A DNA stretch of 64,000 bases from Opisthorchis felineus (lineage: Eukaryota; Platyhelminthes; Trematoda; Opisthorchiida; Opisthorchiidae). The stretch's first letter is position 1; each line of letters begins with the position of its first letter. Below the pieces are notes generated by a model, which saw only the letters and a list, made by a program, of their open reading frames with translations, had not been told where the DNA came from and searched no databases. The translations under genes were made by a program, and so were the position numbers. This document shows positions 1-57,924 of this stretch, piece after piece. The stretch is taken from the NCBI GenBank assembly GCA_004794785.1, contig SJOL01006487.1, positions 573,559 through 637,558 of the forward strand, given 5' to 3'.

Positions 1-1680
1 AGTGAGTGCCCGTCTAGCTTATTTGCGTCCATCTGGGAGAAACAGACCATCGCAGACGACTGCGATGAGTCGAAAATAGTACCCATCTTCAAAATAGTAC
101 TCACGGTGAATTTAGTAATCGCAGAGTTGTTAATTTGATTCCGACCGCAACTACTACTTACTTAATGATTACTTTAAGACGAATTTCTCATAAAGGATTA
201 GTAGGCTCCGAGGACATCCTGGACCGCTGCAGCCCATTCAGCACAAGATTTCAGGCGTCACTGATTCTTCGTCAATAGTAATGTGAGGGAATCTGTAAGT
301 GAAGCTAATCTATGCTGAAAAGCTTAGCAGCACTGTCAGCCGCTTCATCCTCATTGGGAACCACCAGCAGTGTGTATCTCACGTAACTCCAGAGAGTTTA
401 CAACCTACGACCTCCAGATAGTAGTTTGAGGGCCAAACCGTAAGGCTACGAGTGTTTGATCGGCATTGTGATTAACTCGTACTCATTCCTTATAATTATC
501 GGGAAGTTCAAATGTCAAGGTATTTGCTCACAGTGGTTGAGCAGCTCTGGGCATGACAATCACAACCAGTTATTTGTTCTAGGTGGTTGCGGGATTCGTA
601 GAATTTGTGCCCACATCACTCTCGTTTGAACAGTCGTCCTCCTGTCCTGGCGCAATTATTCTGGTGAGTCCATACCGAAGGATGAGAGCACTGGACTCGA
701 GCTTCGCTTTTGTATGAGCTCATTAGCAGTCCATATCCCATATATTGGGCACTAGTGCGCTCAAAGTGGGGGTATGCAACGTCATTGTGAGTAGAAAATA
801 TCTCAAGATTTCATTTCCGAACAAAAACTGGGGAATGCAACGCTCTCTCAAGTCGTAAACAGGGTTGTTCAGAAGCGCGCCCAACTCAAGTCCACCACCG
901 CATGAGGCCAATTGCTTTTAGCATATTCGTTCCATTCATTAAACAAATGCCGACAACCTCGTTCGGGCAGACTATCACGTCTTCACTTCTCACCTAAAAC
1001 CTGCAGTGCTATGATATTAACGATAATAGTTAAAAGGATCGTTATGATTTACCCATTTTTCGAAGAATAACAGGAAGCCAGTTGACTTTTTATCAAGAGT
1101 TGATATAAAATAACATAGCAAAAATGTATATTTTTATTTTCTTTTAAATGCCGTTCACTGAGCTACAGACTACATAAACACTTAAGATATATTCGTCTTC
1201 AAACCGTTTTGTAAAAAAAAAATAAAAAGCGGTGTTCTTCGGTTTCAGGGATGTGTTCTGACCACAAAGCTCACCGGTCAAGTTGAAAGAGAAATAGTGA
1301 AAACTCAACATATTCGCGGTCAGAGAAGCATATTCAGGCAGTGAATGCAAGGGACTGCAAGGGACCGTCCTCCAGTGACGCAACAGCAGAGAAGCATTCC
1401 AACGTCTAGTGAGCGATTTCCACATCACATCTGTTATGATTATGATAAGTTATTAAAAATGATTTCTTTCTACTAGCTTTAACTACGCTCTTCTGTGTGA
1501 AGAAGATATGAGAACTCTGCCCCTGACTCTACCTGGCCCGATAGCCTAAAACCACTTGCTGGTCTTCATCCCCCTAACAGAAGACCCAATGCGCTACCGA
1601 TTCCGACTGTGTTCTTAGCTGAATCTATCGCGTCAGTCCAGCTAGTGTTGTGTCAAATTTTCCTGGTCCGAGTGTGCACC
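1..1680. other. No gene seen; dispersed repeat copy at 290-480
   Basis: No exon with family similarity was found on either strand. Bases about 290-410 share a long imperfect match with 57285-57400: AATCTATGCTGAAAA, then TCATCC, ACC/CAGCAGTGTG-like and CCTAGAGAGTTT-like blocks in the same order. This marks a dispersed repeat. The missing 3' exons of KNTC1 could lie here or further left. Confidence 0.5.
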
Positions 1681-1683
1681 AAT

Positions 1684-1870
1684 AAAGATGGCTTAGTGGT
1701 TAGAGCGCGAATTTACTAACCGGAAGGTCCGTGGTTCGAACCCGACCTCTGCCTCTCGACTTCCCCTGTCTAGGCTTGGGCAACCTGGCAGTATCCCAGC
1801 CCTCGTGCTTCCTTCGGGTGGCATGGCAGTTAGGCACCGAAAGGGTGCTACAGCTGAACGATTTTTTTAA
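1684..1870 (+). repeat. tRNA-like dispersed element of opisthorchiid type
   Basis: The 5' end has RNA polymerase III-like boxes: TGGCTTAGTGGTTAGAGCGC (A box) and GGTTCGAACCC (B box) about 35 bases later, as in a tRNA. No closed acceptor stem follows, so it is not a working tRNA. The body reads [15 protein letters not shown] in one frame. It is flanked by AATAAAGA at both ends (1681 and 1870), a possible 8-bp target duplication. Related copies lie at 57408, 13670 and 10755. Confidence 0.75.
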
Positions 1871-1899
1871 ATAAAGAAATTGTCCACGGTGACACAAAA

Positions 1900-2923
1900 A
1901 CCATTCAGCAAAAAAGAAAATCTCACAAATTATCCTATACAATTTCTGCAATGGAAGAGATCACCTGGCCTGCTGAACTACTCGCAAGGGGGATCGCACG
2001 AACCTGACCCAGACGGACGTGAATATTCCACAGCGTTCAACCTGATAGCATCCGCTTTGTTTTCGCGCTGTCACGTCATGGGCTATTCACCGCAAACCTT
2101 TTGCCAACAAGGGTTTGGAGTACAAAACACAGCTTTAACTCATAGAAGATGGTCAGCCCAATGTAACACATGCCAAAGCCACCTTAACACGATAAGCTTT
2201 ATCTGCTACGAACGTGACTCATTACTTGGTATTCGCATACGGACCGTTTCATAAGGTACAAGTTGTGGCCCGTCAACGCCCGCTAACCTACGGAGAAATC
2301 GGTGACGAAGTATCTGAAAACGATAGGTCTTCAGACCGGAGGGACCGAGTTTCACAGCCATACAGTAGGAGTGCTCTCTCGGTAGTTTTGTGGACAGCCT
2401 TTTGACCTCAGTAGTATTCCTTTGTGACACCAGAAGTGACGCACGTTGCCAAGCACTGCTCGCGCCTTAATGATGCGCACATTGACTTCATCTGTCACAG
2501 TGAATTCACGGTTTACGCAGCTGCCAAGCTCTCAAACTTTTCATTCTGAAGTTTCGAATGAGTACGTAGAAACTGGAAATTCTCAAGCAAAACTTTGCAC
2601 TCTGAGGATGTAAATGGCATGGTGAAACTGAGAATTGCTTCCAATATTCCATTTAGAGAAGTTTGTGCGGGCACATAATCATCTTATAACATAATTTCAT
2701 CCGCAACATCTACGAATCTTTATCCAGATGTGACCAGGAGACCCAGGTTCCTCGTACATTGGAGAGCACACACCATAATTGTGACGGTGACGAAATTGAC
2801 CATTCTCGGGGAAAAGGGACAATGCTGGCAATCCCCACTAGTTGTGGAGGAACTTTTGGATACTTCATTGTAAACCTTGGCGCCACCAGCAGTGTGGGAA
2901 TAAATGGTACGAAGAAAATCCAC
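1900..2923 (-). mobile_element. RTE-type non-LTR retrotransposon, 3' fragment, degraded
   Basis: Read on the minus strand across several frameshifts and stops. It gives LRTIYSHTAGGAKVYNEVSK (RT palm, near the usual GVRQGCPLSPF motif, here decayed), then DDYVPAQTSLNGILEAI, then NVRIIKARAVLGNVRHFW, then GVDGPQLVPYETVRMRI, and finally VLRWLWHVLH near 2130. This is the usual RTE order from RT to the C-terminal end. The DD of the YADD box is altered (VADE). Dead copy. Confidence 0.8.
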
Positions 2924-5560
2924 GAGCCCTCACTGCGTAGCTCTCACTTCCTGCCATACTGAGCAACCATCCATCTGTCGTTAATGCACGGATTGGACCA
3001 TCGCCTTCAAGACATGGCTCTCATTCCCTTATTCTCCGTATCATCGGTGAATGAAGCTGTGGCAGTTGGAATTACCGCAATTAGGTGCACAACTGGTGAG
3101 CTCAAAAACTTAATTGAACTGAACTGAACTGACATTCCTCGCTGGCCAAGTATGTGGAGAAGAGCTAAACTTTGAAATGAAGGAAGACTGCCACAGTTGG
3201 TCGTCTGTATGCATGCGCTGCTCAGGCGTGTGACGTAACGTGAAAGTGTGGTGTTATCGGACTTGTGTCCCACGTGATGAGGTCAGACGTCGCAATACTA
3301 CTGAAGCCGGTAGTCATGTGATGGTTGGGATAAGAATTAAATCCCTAAGATTGGAGCAGTTACTTCGGGTAGAACGACTGATGGGCCAGATTTTCGGAAT
3401 ACATTCTTGTTTCCAAATCGGATTAAACAACCTGATCAAGTCAAAATACGCTGATTTACCATCGTATTCCAATAATGTTGGTGGGATCTCACCTGACCTT
3501 GCGACCCGATAGCACTCCACAGCAGAAAGGCATATTATCAATTCAGAAACCAAAAACACACCGATTCGAGTCGATTGAAAGTCATGCGTACAGAGATAGA
3601 AGGCGAATTAAACTGTTGTCAAAACTATTCAGCCTAAAAATTACGACGTCAGTTCTACTGCTTATTGACTTTCTAATACTATTCTTGGTGACCTCGCCAG
3701 CAGCTAGCTTCTTCGGACCCGTTTTGTGCATCGACTGAAAAGGTTTTCGGAAACTCCCAGCTGAACTGGTTTCCATCATTTCCGGAGCCTCTGATTTCAA
3801 CAGATTTCTCTATCCACACGCAGACTATTCCTAGCAGGTCTTGTGGCTGAATTATGCTCAGCGCTCGAAGGGATACAAAAGTCTTGCACCGAGCAGCAAC
3901 AGTGAGTGTTCTCAAGTCCAGTGCTTATTCGGTGAGCCTCCAGAAACATCACATGCGGGTTCTCTGCCGTATGAACGACGGTGTTTAGCTCTTCCCAATT
4001 ACGACTGAAGTCTCCTGAAGATGCGGCTCTTAAAGTTTGGCATATGCTAGCATTATGCAACTGTTTAACCTCTGAGTGAAAAAGTTTTTTGACGTCCAAA
4101 TGAAGCATTTTTTCTCCAGTCTCCGCGGGGAATTCACCGGAGATTTAGACCATACGAGAGCGTGACTGAATAGTTCAGAAGATCGACCGTGAAGTATAGA
4201 GCCTCACCACCGGGTGCTAATGGCCATGGGATCAATCCGGCTTCAAGCCTATCCATCAGCAGGCAAACATCAGGTAGTGCGGCGGCGTCTACTGCGCCTA
4301 AATCCAGTATTACGGAGAAACAATCGGTAAACGGTACGAAACTGCAAAAGACGAACATCATTGTCGTCATGTCCTGACTCCAAGCTGAACAGGCCACCAA
4401 TATGCATCTCCAATGAACTGAGACTTGTTTGTGCATTCGGTACTAGGACAATAGCTGAACTCCCATTGCTGGATAGGCCGGTGGTGAATTTCCGATAAAA
4501 ATGGCTTTCATCAAATTGGAGCTACAGATGGTTGCTACATGAGCAGAAAATAACATTAAAGAAAGGGTGTTAAATTCGGATAGTACAGTTTCTTATGGAA
4601 GTTGCCAAATAAACAGCGCAAAGCCGAAATCATATCGACTAAGGAAGCCTCAGCTCAGAGCTATACGAATGCAACAAATGCAGCAGATGTAGAATCGCCT
4701 GCAATTCATAGGTGGTAGTAGCCAGATAACGAAGATGCTATAAGGTCGACTGCCGTATATGGATCGTGTGTTCGAGTTTCGGAAACGCGGCTAGTGTCTA
4801 CCGATAAAGCGTCAGCAGCGTGCGCCAGAACAGTTTAATGGCCGGCCTGCTTCAGAGTTCGCACCTCAAAGGTCACGATGAAAAGAGGCGGACGAAGTTT
4901 GGGTAGAGAACATGAACCGACAAAAGTGAGTTGTGGTACATTATTCATCACTTTCTTGAAGGACTGAGACCTTCAACCAAAGCTATTGGCTCAACACACT
5001 GACCGCCAGCCAGCGATGGTTGGAGTGAGACTACCAGAGCAGGAACATGTCGCGACACACGTTTCAACCGCCAACCTGGAGGGCCAGAGACTGTGTTTAT
5101 CTAACCCATATCCATTGACCAAACTGATATGAGTATCAGGCAGACAGGTTCCAGTATAGTTGTGGTTCACGGAGGTGCACAAACCGTAATATCACAGTAA
5201 GGTCCAGTCTCTTCGTAGCGGATCCAAAACGACGGCGCGTTAGCAACTGCTTCAAGGAGTAACCTATTTAAAGCTAATCGCGTTGTAAGAGTACACAAAC
5301 TTTCCCTTAATCAGGAACTAACTTCACATAAGTGTTGGTTGTAAAGCAGTCTCATGCACAGAATCGGAACAAAGGTGGTGAATACCATGTGTCTTGTGGT
5401 TGTGATGGAAACGAGGGACACAATCGATCACGTCAAATTGCTGTGTTGCCTATGCTTACCGCAGTAATCCATTCAAAACAAATGCCTTTGCTAGGGTGCT
5501 AGACACTGTGACAGATATGGGATGGGTGAAAAAAACCTACGAGAAGAATATAAGCCTTAC
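2924..5560. other. Gene-poor stretch with dispersed repeats
   Basis: No exon of the KNTC1 family could be recognised, although the missing C-terminal exons should start here if they are near. Two coding-like but unassigned patches occur on the minus strand: 3840-4090 (SGDFSRNWEELNTVVHTAEN) and 4140-4370 (PDVCLLMDRLEAGLIPWPL, GC-rich and open on both strands). Bases 4975-5210 belong to the repeat family also seen at 52845. Confidence 0.4.
4975..5210 (+). repeat. Dispersed repeat, family of 52845
   Basis: Shares ordered blocks with 52845-53115 in the same orientation: TTTCAACCGCCAACCTGGAG followed by CCAGAGACTGTGTT, a CATTGACCAAACTG block, and CCTCTTCG...CGTTAG. Identity is patchy, as expected for old copies. 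No coding sign. Confidence 0.6.
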
Positions 5561-51877
<46,317 letters not shown>

Positions 51878-52149
51878 CTAAACATAGAGAATGTGTAGAG
51901 TGGGACTGAAATTACGAGTTATTATGGAAGCACATAAAGAACTATTAAACTACGGAGGGAGGCCTGATGCTGTTAGTACTCAATAACAGCATTTTGTATC
52001 GCTTTACTCAAGTGTGTGCGAATTCGTCTCCGATTCCAGTATTTCGTGCGTGGATAAGGACACTATTCTAGAGGTTGTCAAAAGAAAACTGGCGGTTGTT
52101 CGGGCAGGTTTACCACCTAAAATTACTTGGTGAAAGGAATGGAGTTTAC

Positions 52150-52228
52150 CGTCAAATTGAGCTCCTAAACCAACTAAATCCTTCATCACGTTCTGCCAGT
52201 CCCGATTAAGTAGAGGATTTAGTGTGGA
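52150..52228 (-). CDS. KNTC1: Possible first or second coding exon of KNTC1
   Basis: Acceptor CTACAG and donor GACG|GTAAAC enclose a frame reading NRDWQNVMKDLVGLGAQFD, which loosely recalls the WNDIELL start of human ROD. It ends in phase 1, while the exon at 51877 needs phase 2 at its TTTAG acceptor, so the joint does not work without a different acceptor (for example GAAG|TAATC inside the next exon). No convincing ATG precedes it. Weak call. Confidence 0.25.
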
Positions 52229-52551
52229 CTGTAGATACACCTACCTATGGGATTACTGTACTGATGTGCACAAGTTCGAAAAACGTTTAAATACCTCCGA
52301 CCGCCAATCTCCCCCCCCCCAGTTTTCAATCTGTTTTGCTTATATAAGCGTTATCAACGAAGGTCCTAGGCTTTCTGCAGGCTCCAGTTCATGTCAGAGT
52401 ATGACCAGCAGGACTGCTCCTTGCCGTTTTCGATTGGGCAAACTTTGTAAGCTCTTCGGTTAGCTTTCTCCAACTGATTTAACTGGCATCAGATTTTATT
52501 GAACCTCACGTAGTCCCTTCCCGCATCACATTCTGCAGAACTGTTATATAT

Positions 52552-52720
52552 GACTGCTGTTCCCGCTCCAGCGCCTAAGTGTCGGAAAAAACCCCGCCAA
52601 CAAGGAACATAACATCTTTATTGCAAACAACCGAGGGCAAAAGTTACAAGGGGCCTCGCGCTATTTAAAGAGCAATTTTTACATTGATTTATGCTGTCTG
52701 GAGTGCACTGTAGCATTGCA
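52552..52720 (+). repeat. Dispersed repeat, family of 43460
   Basis: Starts TGACTGCTGTTCCCGCTCCA and includes GTGTCGGAAAAAAC, AACATCTTTATTGCAAACAA and GGGGCCTCGCGCTATTTAAA. The TATTTAAA and TTTATTGC words could be promoter and poly-A signals of an LTR, but no element body is attached. Confidence 0.55.
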
Positions 52721-52844
52721 TATTCTATTCTTGACAGACAAGCGGATGTCACGCCTACGTCACGGATTTCGCAGGTTGGCAAGAATTATGATTGCCCTCA
52801 TGCTGAGATACTGCCACGGCCCAAAACCGGAACAGGTGGATGAT

Positions 52845-53250
52845 TAGAGTCCTCAACCGAAGCCTCTGGTCCAAAAGCCTGACCACAAGGCAGCGGTGTT
52901 TGGAGAGAAAAGCCAGCGCATCAATCTTCCACGGAACAAGTCGTCAAACATGTTCCAACCCCCAACCTGGAGAACCAGGAGACTGTGTTGACTAGAACTC
53001 TGACGATTGACCGACCTGGTATAAAACTGCGAGTGTCGCACGGACGCCCCCACCCAGTATTGCTCAATCAGTCACGGGAGAAAGAAAACCGTCACACAAT
53101 TGTATGGTTGAGCCTCTTCGTGACGGGAATTTACTGAGCCGTTAGTTTGGCCAACTTTGCTAGGAGCCCTGGTGACAAGGCACACTGGTCAGATAGCTAG
53201 CAATTAAATGATCTGGTGACGTTTGCTTGCAAGGTGCAAAGTATCATGGC
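52845..53250 (+). repeat. Dispersed repeat, family of 4975 and 55690
   Basis: Carries AACATGTTCCAACCCCCAAC, CTGGAGAACCAGGAGACTGT and, further on, CCAACTTTGCTAGGAGCCCT. The first half matches 4975-5210. The last part (ACTTTGCTAGGAGCCCT..GACAAGGC) resembles 55690-55800. Probably one longer element seen in pieces. Confidence 0.6.
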
Positions 53251-53632
53251 TGTGCTGACTGAATCATCGCACTCGTAGTCCTTTGTACTCACCGCTTTCT
53301 ACTCTACCATTTCACTTCCAAATGCAAAAGACGAATCAAAACGCTGTAACCGCTGGCTCCGCACTACTACTACTACTTGAATGCTGGCAAAACAACTAAA
53401 CCAGATAAACGGGAATCGCCTGTTCACTTCGTCGATCGTCCTGTTTAAGAGTGCACTGCGGAGTGCAGTCCAAAAATGTATGTATGTATGCTAGCTACTT
53501 GCAAGCAAGAGAATGAAAAAGACGTCGACCAGTCTGTGTCAAAACTAAACTCGCTAAAGAATGTGGCTTCAAGGTTGTTTTGGTTTCAGAAAATCCTGAG
53601 GAACCTATACGAGGCGCTTTAATTACTTGACT

Positions 53633-54025
53633 TCAATCTAATGTCATTCGACAGGAACTCCTTGCACAACACGAGTTGGGTGTTGATGAGGCACATGAAC
53701 CCACAGACGGTTCCGCTTGCGAAGTGACCTGCAAAGCCTGCGGAAAATGAATCATTTCCGTCGCATTTGCAAAAGCAAAGTTTACAAAAACCTCACGTAG
53801 AATCTGGTTTCTTTCTACATTGTTAGTCAACGCAGTCCCAACCGCTTGTCTCCAATCGTGACAGATATCAGAGTAAATGGAGTCCATCTCAAGGGCCTTG
53901 TCGGCAATAGTAGTACCGGTAGTTACTTTCACAATTCGGTCGCGCAAACACACAAGCATAAATTTTGAGTACACGCTTCCACAGCCACAGAGGCTTCCAC
54001 TTTGCTTTGCATCTGATGTCGTCAT
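53633..54025 (-). other. Open minus-strand frame of unknown nature
   Basis: An uninterrupted frame contains FMLVCLRDRIVKVTTGTTIA, DICHDWRQAVGTALTNN and REVFVNFAFANATEMIHF. A second frame after the acceptor-like TTTTCCGCAG is also open. It lies upstream of KNTC1, just 3' of the RTE fragment on the same strand, but does not match RTE. It could be an exon of another gene or repeat-derived. Confidence 0.25.
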
Positions 54026-54064
54026 TGAGGTCCAGCTGTGTCAAAACAACTAATCAGTTGCTTT

Positions 54065-55480
54065 TTCTCCGAGAATTCTAACTTCTAAACCTAACACAAC
54101 AGCTGCTGGCCTTCCATGAGTGTGGCAGTGTTCGAGATGTCACAAGGTAAAGGTGTGATCAGTGCATCTAAGACCCGGACGGGGCCCAGTGTGGCTTCCA
54201 CGACTCAGCCGCTCATGAATGTTAGTAAAACTGCATGGGATAACACCTGTGAGAGACTGAAAAGCGATGGTGACTAAAAGGATACCTCGATGATTCTCAC
54301 ATTCAGACTCAACACCCTTTTTGAAGACAGGGACAACACCGGATATCTGCCGTTGCTGTGGAACTTCATTCGTCTGGCAAGTGCTGTGCGTGCGCTTCGT
54401 CAAACTAAAAGTCCTCCGCTACCCTTAAACAAGGCAGGAGAAGATAGCGAGGACCGGGCGCTTTGTTTCGCTCCAAAGTCTGATTTCGTTTTTATTTCAT
54501 TATTTGTTAGGACCGAGCGGTTCATATCTCATTATGAAGCTGTCGGTGCATTGATCGTCGCGTTGGATGCCTTTGAAGTGTTTCGCCCACCGAATCGGGA
54601 GGCTGGACTTGGAATGAATCTTTGGGATGTCTTTGTAATTATTTCACTGATCAGTGGCTTTCTTGACCAGTGTTGTACACAAGTTGGATGGGTTTGACTA
54701 TTTCCAATCACCGCCGCCTTTTCCACTTCTTGAGCTTTCTATAACCACATTTCCCGGTCAGTCTTGGGAATGCGGTTCAGGCCTCGTTCCGGAGATCTCG
54801 CTGAATCGCACTGACGTCCCGATAGGGACAGCTCCCTCGCCTCTATCAGGGATATTGATTGTTCCGCGATCCAAACTGAACTGGGTCATTGTCTCGTTTG
54901 GGGACTCACACAGTCAAACGTCGAATCCACAGTGTTTCGGATTTCAAACCAGTTTTCATTTGGCAGATCGGTTTGTTTCGCATTCTTAGGATCCTAGGCA
55001 GATGCTGTTGATTGACCTCCTTGACGCATGAATCTAGAAGGCAGTGAATATCAGGGCAATGAACGATCTCGTGGGCTGGGAAACGAAGTACAACACATGA
55101 ACGAACCGGGGCATGATCCGCCTCCGTACATGCGTTCCTAAAGAAGTGACAGTCTTCAACACAGGATTGATACCTATAGCTAATTGCCATGTAGTTAAAC
55201 CGAGGGCTCGATTGGCTCGAAGGGCTACAGGTAACGCGATGCTCACGTTTGTGCTTGCGACGAATAGATAGTGATCAGCACACCGTTTTAGGAAGAGGTC
55301 GCCGTTGTCAGTGATGGGAACATCTACACTTAATCTTCTGCCGAGACCGCTTTCAGTTGCATTACCATGGTAAGGTCTTATGTGTGCTTCGGAGACAGCA
55401 CATATCGATTTACAAAGAGGAAAGGGTGTGAGTGGGAGGGGTTTGTTGACCCACCTGACGAAGAGTACGGACATTGAATG
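54065..55480 (-). mobile_element. RTE retrotransposon: endonuclease, linker and RT start, degraded
   Basis: Minus strand order: VAFNVRTLRQVGQQ (start of the AP-like endonuclease), RRLSVDVPITDNGDLFLKRC with ADHYLFVASTN, HVAISYRYQSCVEDCHFF-like and DHAPVRSCVVLRF (endonuclease end), EKAAVIGNS and LISEIITK (linker), then VVPVFKKGVESECENHRGIL and TDHTFTL (first RT blocks). Many stops and frameshifts. The RT palm after 54065 is missing. Confidence 0.85.
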
Positions 55481-55689
55481 CTACTACGTTAAAAAAGGTC
55501 CCTAGGTGTTTAAGTCTTATGATTCTGGACAGAAGATGAGGAATCGACGTTGAATTTATAGATACACAAACAAACGGCGTTGGACTGACATGAGTAATAA
55601 TGAGGCTTGGGGCTGAAAAATAAAGGAGAACCGCGGCTGCATCTAAGTTACTTAGGGAGATAGTACTTTCTGGTTGCCCAGGCCGAAGA

Positions 55690-56365
55690 GGTACCTACCT
55701 GGAGTCTTTGATTCAAAAGGCTGACCCACAAGGCAGTGAGGAAAGGTAGGACTTTGCTAGGGGCCCTGTCCGAAGCCTATGACTGGCCCGCGAGGCAACA
55801 GGTGCTGGGTTATCTTGGAAGACCCTGTCCGGAACCAATGCCTCAATAATTTGGCCCACTTGGCTATGGGAGGCTTGCCTAGTCTGAGAGCGCAGAGTTC
55901 AAGGCAGGAGTATCTGGCACCTAATGTGACTGGGCACAGCAGTTGCCTCTGAGGAGCACCAGACTCTTCGGCCTTGAAAGCATTTCAACCGTAATGAGTA
56001 ACACACCGGCGGTCACAATCAACTGTCGGGCGATCAGAGAATGTGGTTTTCGAGGCTGACCTTTTCTAACCCGTCCTTTCTCAGGGGAGGGCAGCATTAC
56101 TGATCCCATAAACAGGGACATGCTGGACGTCTGGAGGATAAATATCGCAGACCACCTCGTATTACGATTAATCGTAGTATTATGGCTTTCTCACCCTCTG
56201 GTTGCTCCCCTTTGGTCTTCCTGGCATGGTTTGGCATTGAGAAACGAAGTCCCAGCCACTTCGACCCCCTGGACCATCACAACACTTAAGCCCGACCACG
56301 TGAGCTTGGTAGCTATTGGTTTGGACTGCGGTGTATACAACTCGTCTGCAATCCTGATCACGTAG
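55690..56365 (+). repeat. Dispersed repeat and unassigned flank
   Basis: 55690-55800 shares GACTTTGCTAGGGGCCCTGT with the repeat at 53150. The following 500 bases are open on both strands over short stretches, with no domain recognised. No gene can be supported here. Confidence 0.4.
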
Positions 56366-57284
56366 CAGATATAGTCATATATGTCCAGGGATTTTCACCT
56401 GTTTTTAACAAAGACAATTCAAAACAAGCGCGTATTTTGGCGAGGTCTGTTCGTCCGAAGCAACATGGTTTTTGCGCGGACCGAGTAGCATAGAAATTCA
56501 AAATTCAAAAGCAGATGGTCACTGAAGCCAAGAGGCGGCAGATAATTGACGGTATTAACAAAGTGGGACTCGAAAAATTAAACCAAGAGGGTTTCCGTCC
56601 TATGCGAAAACGTGTTCGAGACATGCTGTGTCCAGTGTGCTTCTTTGAACAGGCCAATCAACTCCTCTAAGTAATACACACCGGAGGTTGCCGTAGGATC
56701 CCAGGATACTCTTGAAGCATTGAAGTCTCCAACATCTAGTAGGTGAGTAGGACCGAGGACCGCCTATTTCAAAAAAGGACATATTTTATATGGCTCACTG
56801 ACTTTGCCATCTAATTGGACGAAGGTGGAAGTCCAAGTAGTACGCAATCACTTCCCTCCAGAGAAAAAGATATCCTCAGTGAAACCACCACAGCGATGAA
56901 GTCATGTGCATGTCACGTAGTGTATGAACCACACTGAACTCGTTTGCCGAAGCCAGCAGGAAATCTCCGTTTGTGTCCATCGTTATAATCTACTCGCAGC
57001 GCGCTACTTGCCTGTACGTACGCTCCACACTGTAATTCGTTTTTATCGCACTCCTTTGGTAAGATATTCTATACCACGGTCTTACACCACTGTTCTGCTG
57101 CTGATTTACAGGTCTGGCAGTACAAGTACATCCTGAGGAATAGTTACCGGAGTTTGCAGAGTTTAGGTGACAGGTGATTGTTTACCCCTAGTGGTGAGGC
57201 AAGGATTTACGGTGAGCTTCTCCAAACATATTTTCGGCCGAGGTTTTTACGCCAATATGTTTCACTTGAGATCTCGTCCTGTCA

Positions 57285-57570
57285 GTGAGGCCAATCTATG
57301 CTGAAAATCCAAGAAGCACTTTACGACTGTTTCATCCTTATTAGGAATCAACGGCAGTGCGAGTCTCGCGAATCCTAGAGAGTTTCGGAGCCGCCACCTT
57401 AAAGTCCGGAAGGTCCGTTATCCGACCCCAACCTCAGCATCTCGACTGTTCCTTTGTAGGCTTGGGCAACCTGGCAGTACCCCAGCCCTCGTGCCTCCTT
57501 CCGTTGACATGCCAGCTAGGTACCGAAAGAGTGCTACAGCTGAACGATTTCTTTGAACCCTTAACCATTA
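57285..57570 (+). repeat. Composite of two dispersed repeats (families of 300 and 1684)
   Basis: 57285-57400 resembles 295-410 (CCAATCTATGCTGAAAA block). From 57408 the text switches to the tail of the 1684 element: GGAAGGTCCGTTATCCGACC, CTTGTAGGCTTGGGCAACCT-like,  CAGCCCTCGTGCCTCCTTCC and GTGCTACAGCTGAACGATTT. The A box is lost, so this copy is 5'-truncated. Confidence 0.65.
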
Positions 57571-57924
57571 GGTCACAAGCGACTGAACAGCAGTGTGACT
57601 AACTCGCACATAGTCAGGATATAGCGCCACTCATCCTTCTATAACAAAAACCGCATTACATGGTTCCTTGAGTGATGACTTCTTGGATGGAAGTTTCACT
57701 CATCTCGTGAAATCATTCTTCCTCTGAGCCCTTTGCAGATTGATGATAGTGTGAGAAGTGGTAATTTTTAATTGGGATTGACAAGACGAAATGTCAACTG
57801 GAAATCAGCAAATCCGATTCCCTCACTCCCGCGCTCATCCCCCCGGACAGTACTCTAAAATTTGAATTACTTCTAGTAGTTCTAATCCCCGACGAGACCG
57901 CTTTAGTTTCTCTCCTCTGTAGTC

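Noticed and set aside
1684..1760. Genuine tRNA gene
   Set aside because: A and B boxes are present, but no acceptor or anticodon stem closes and the unit recurs as a dispersed repeat.
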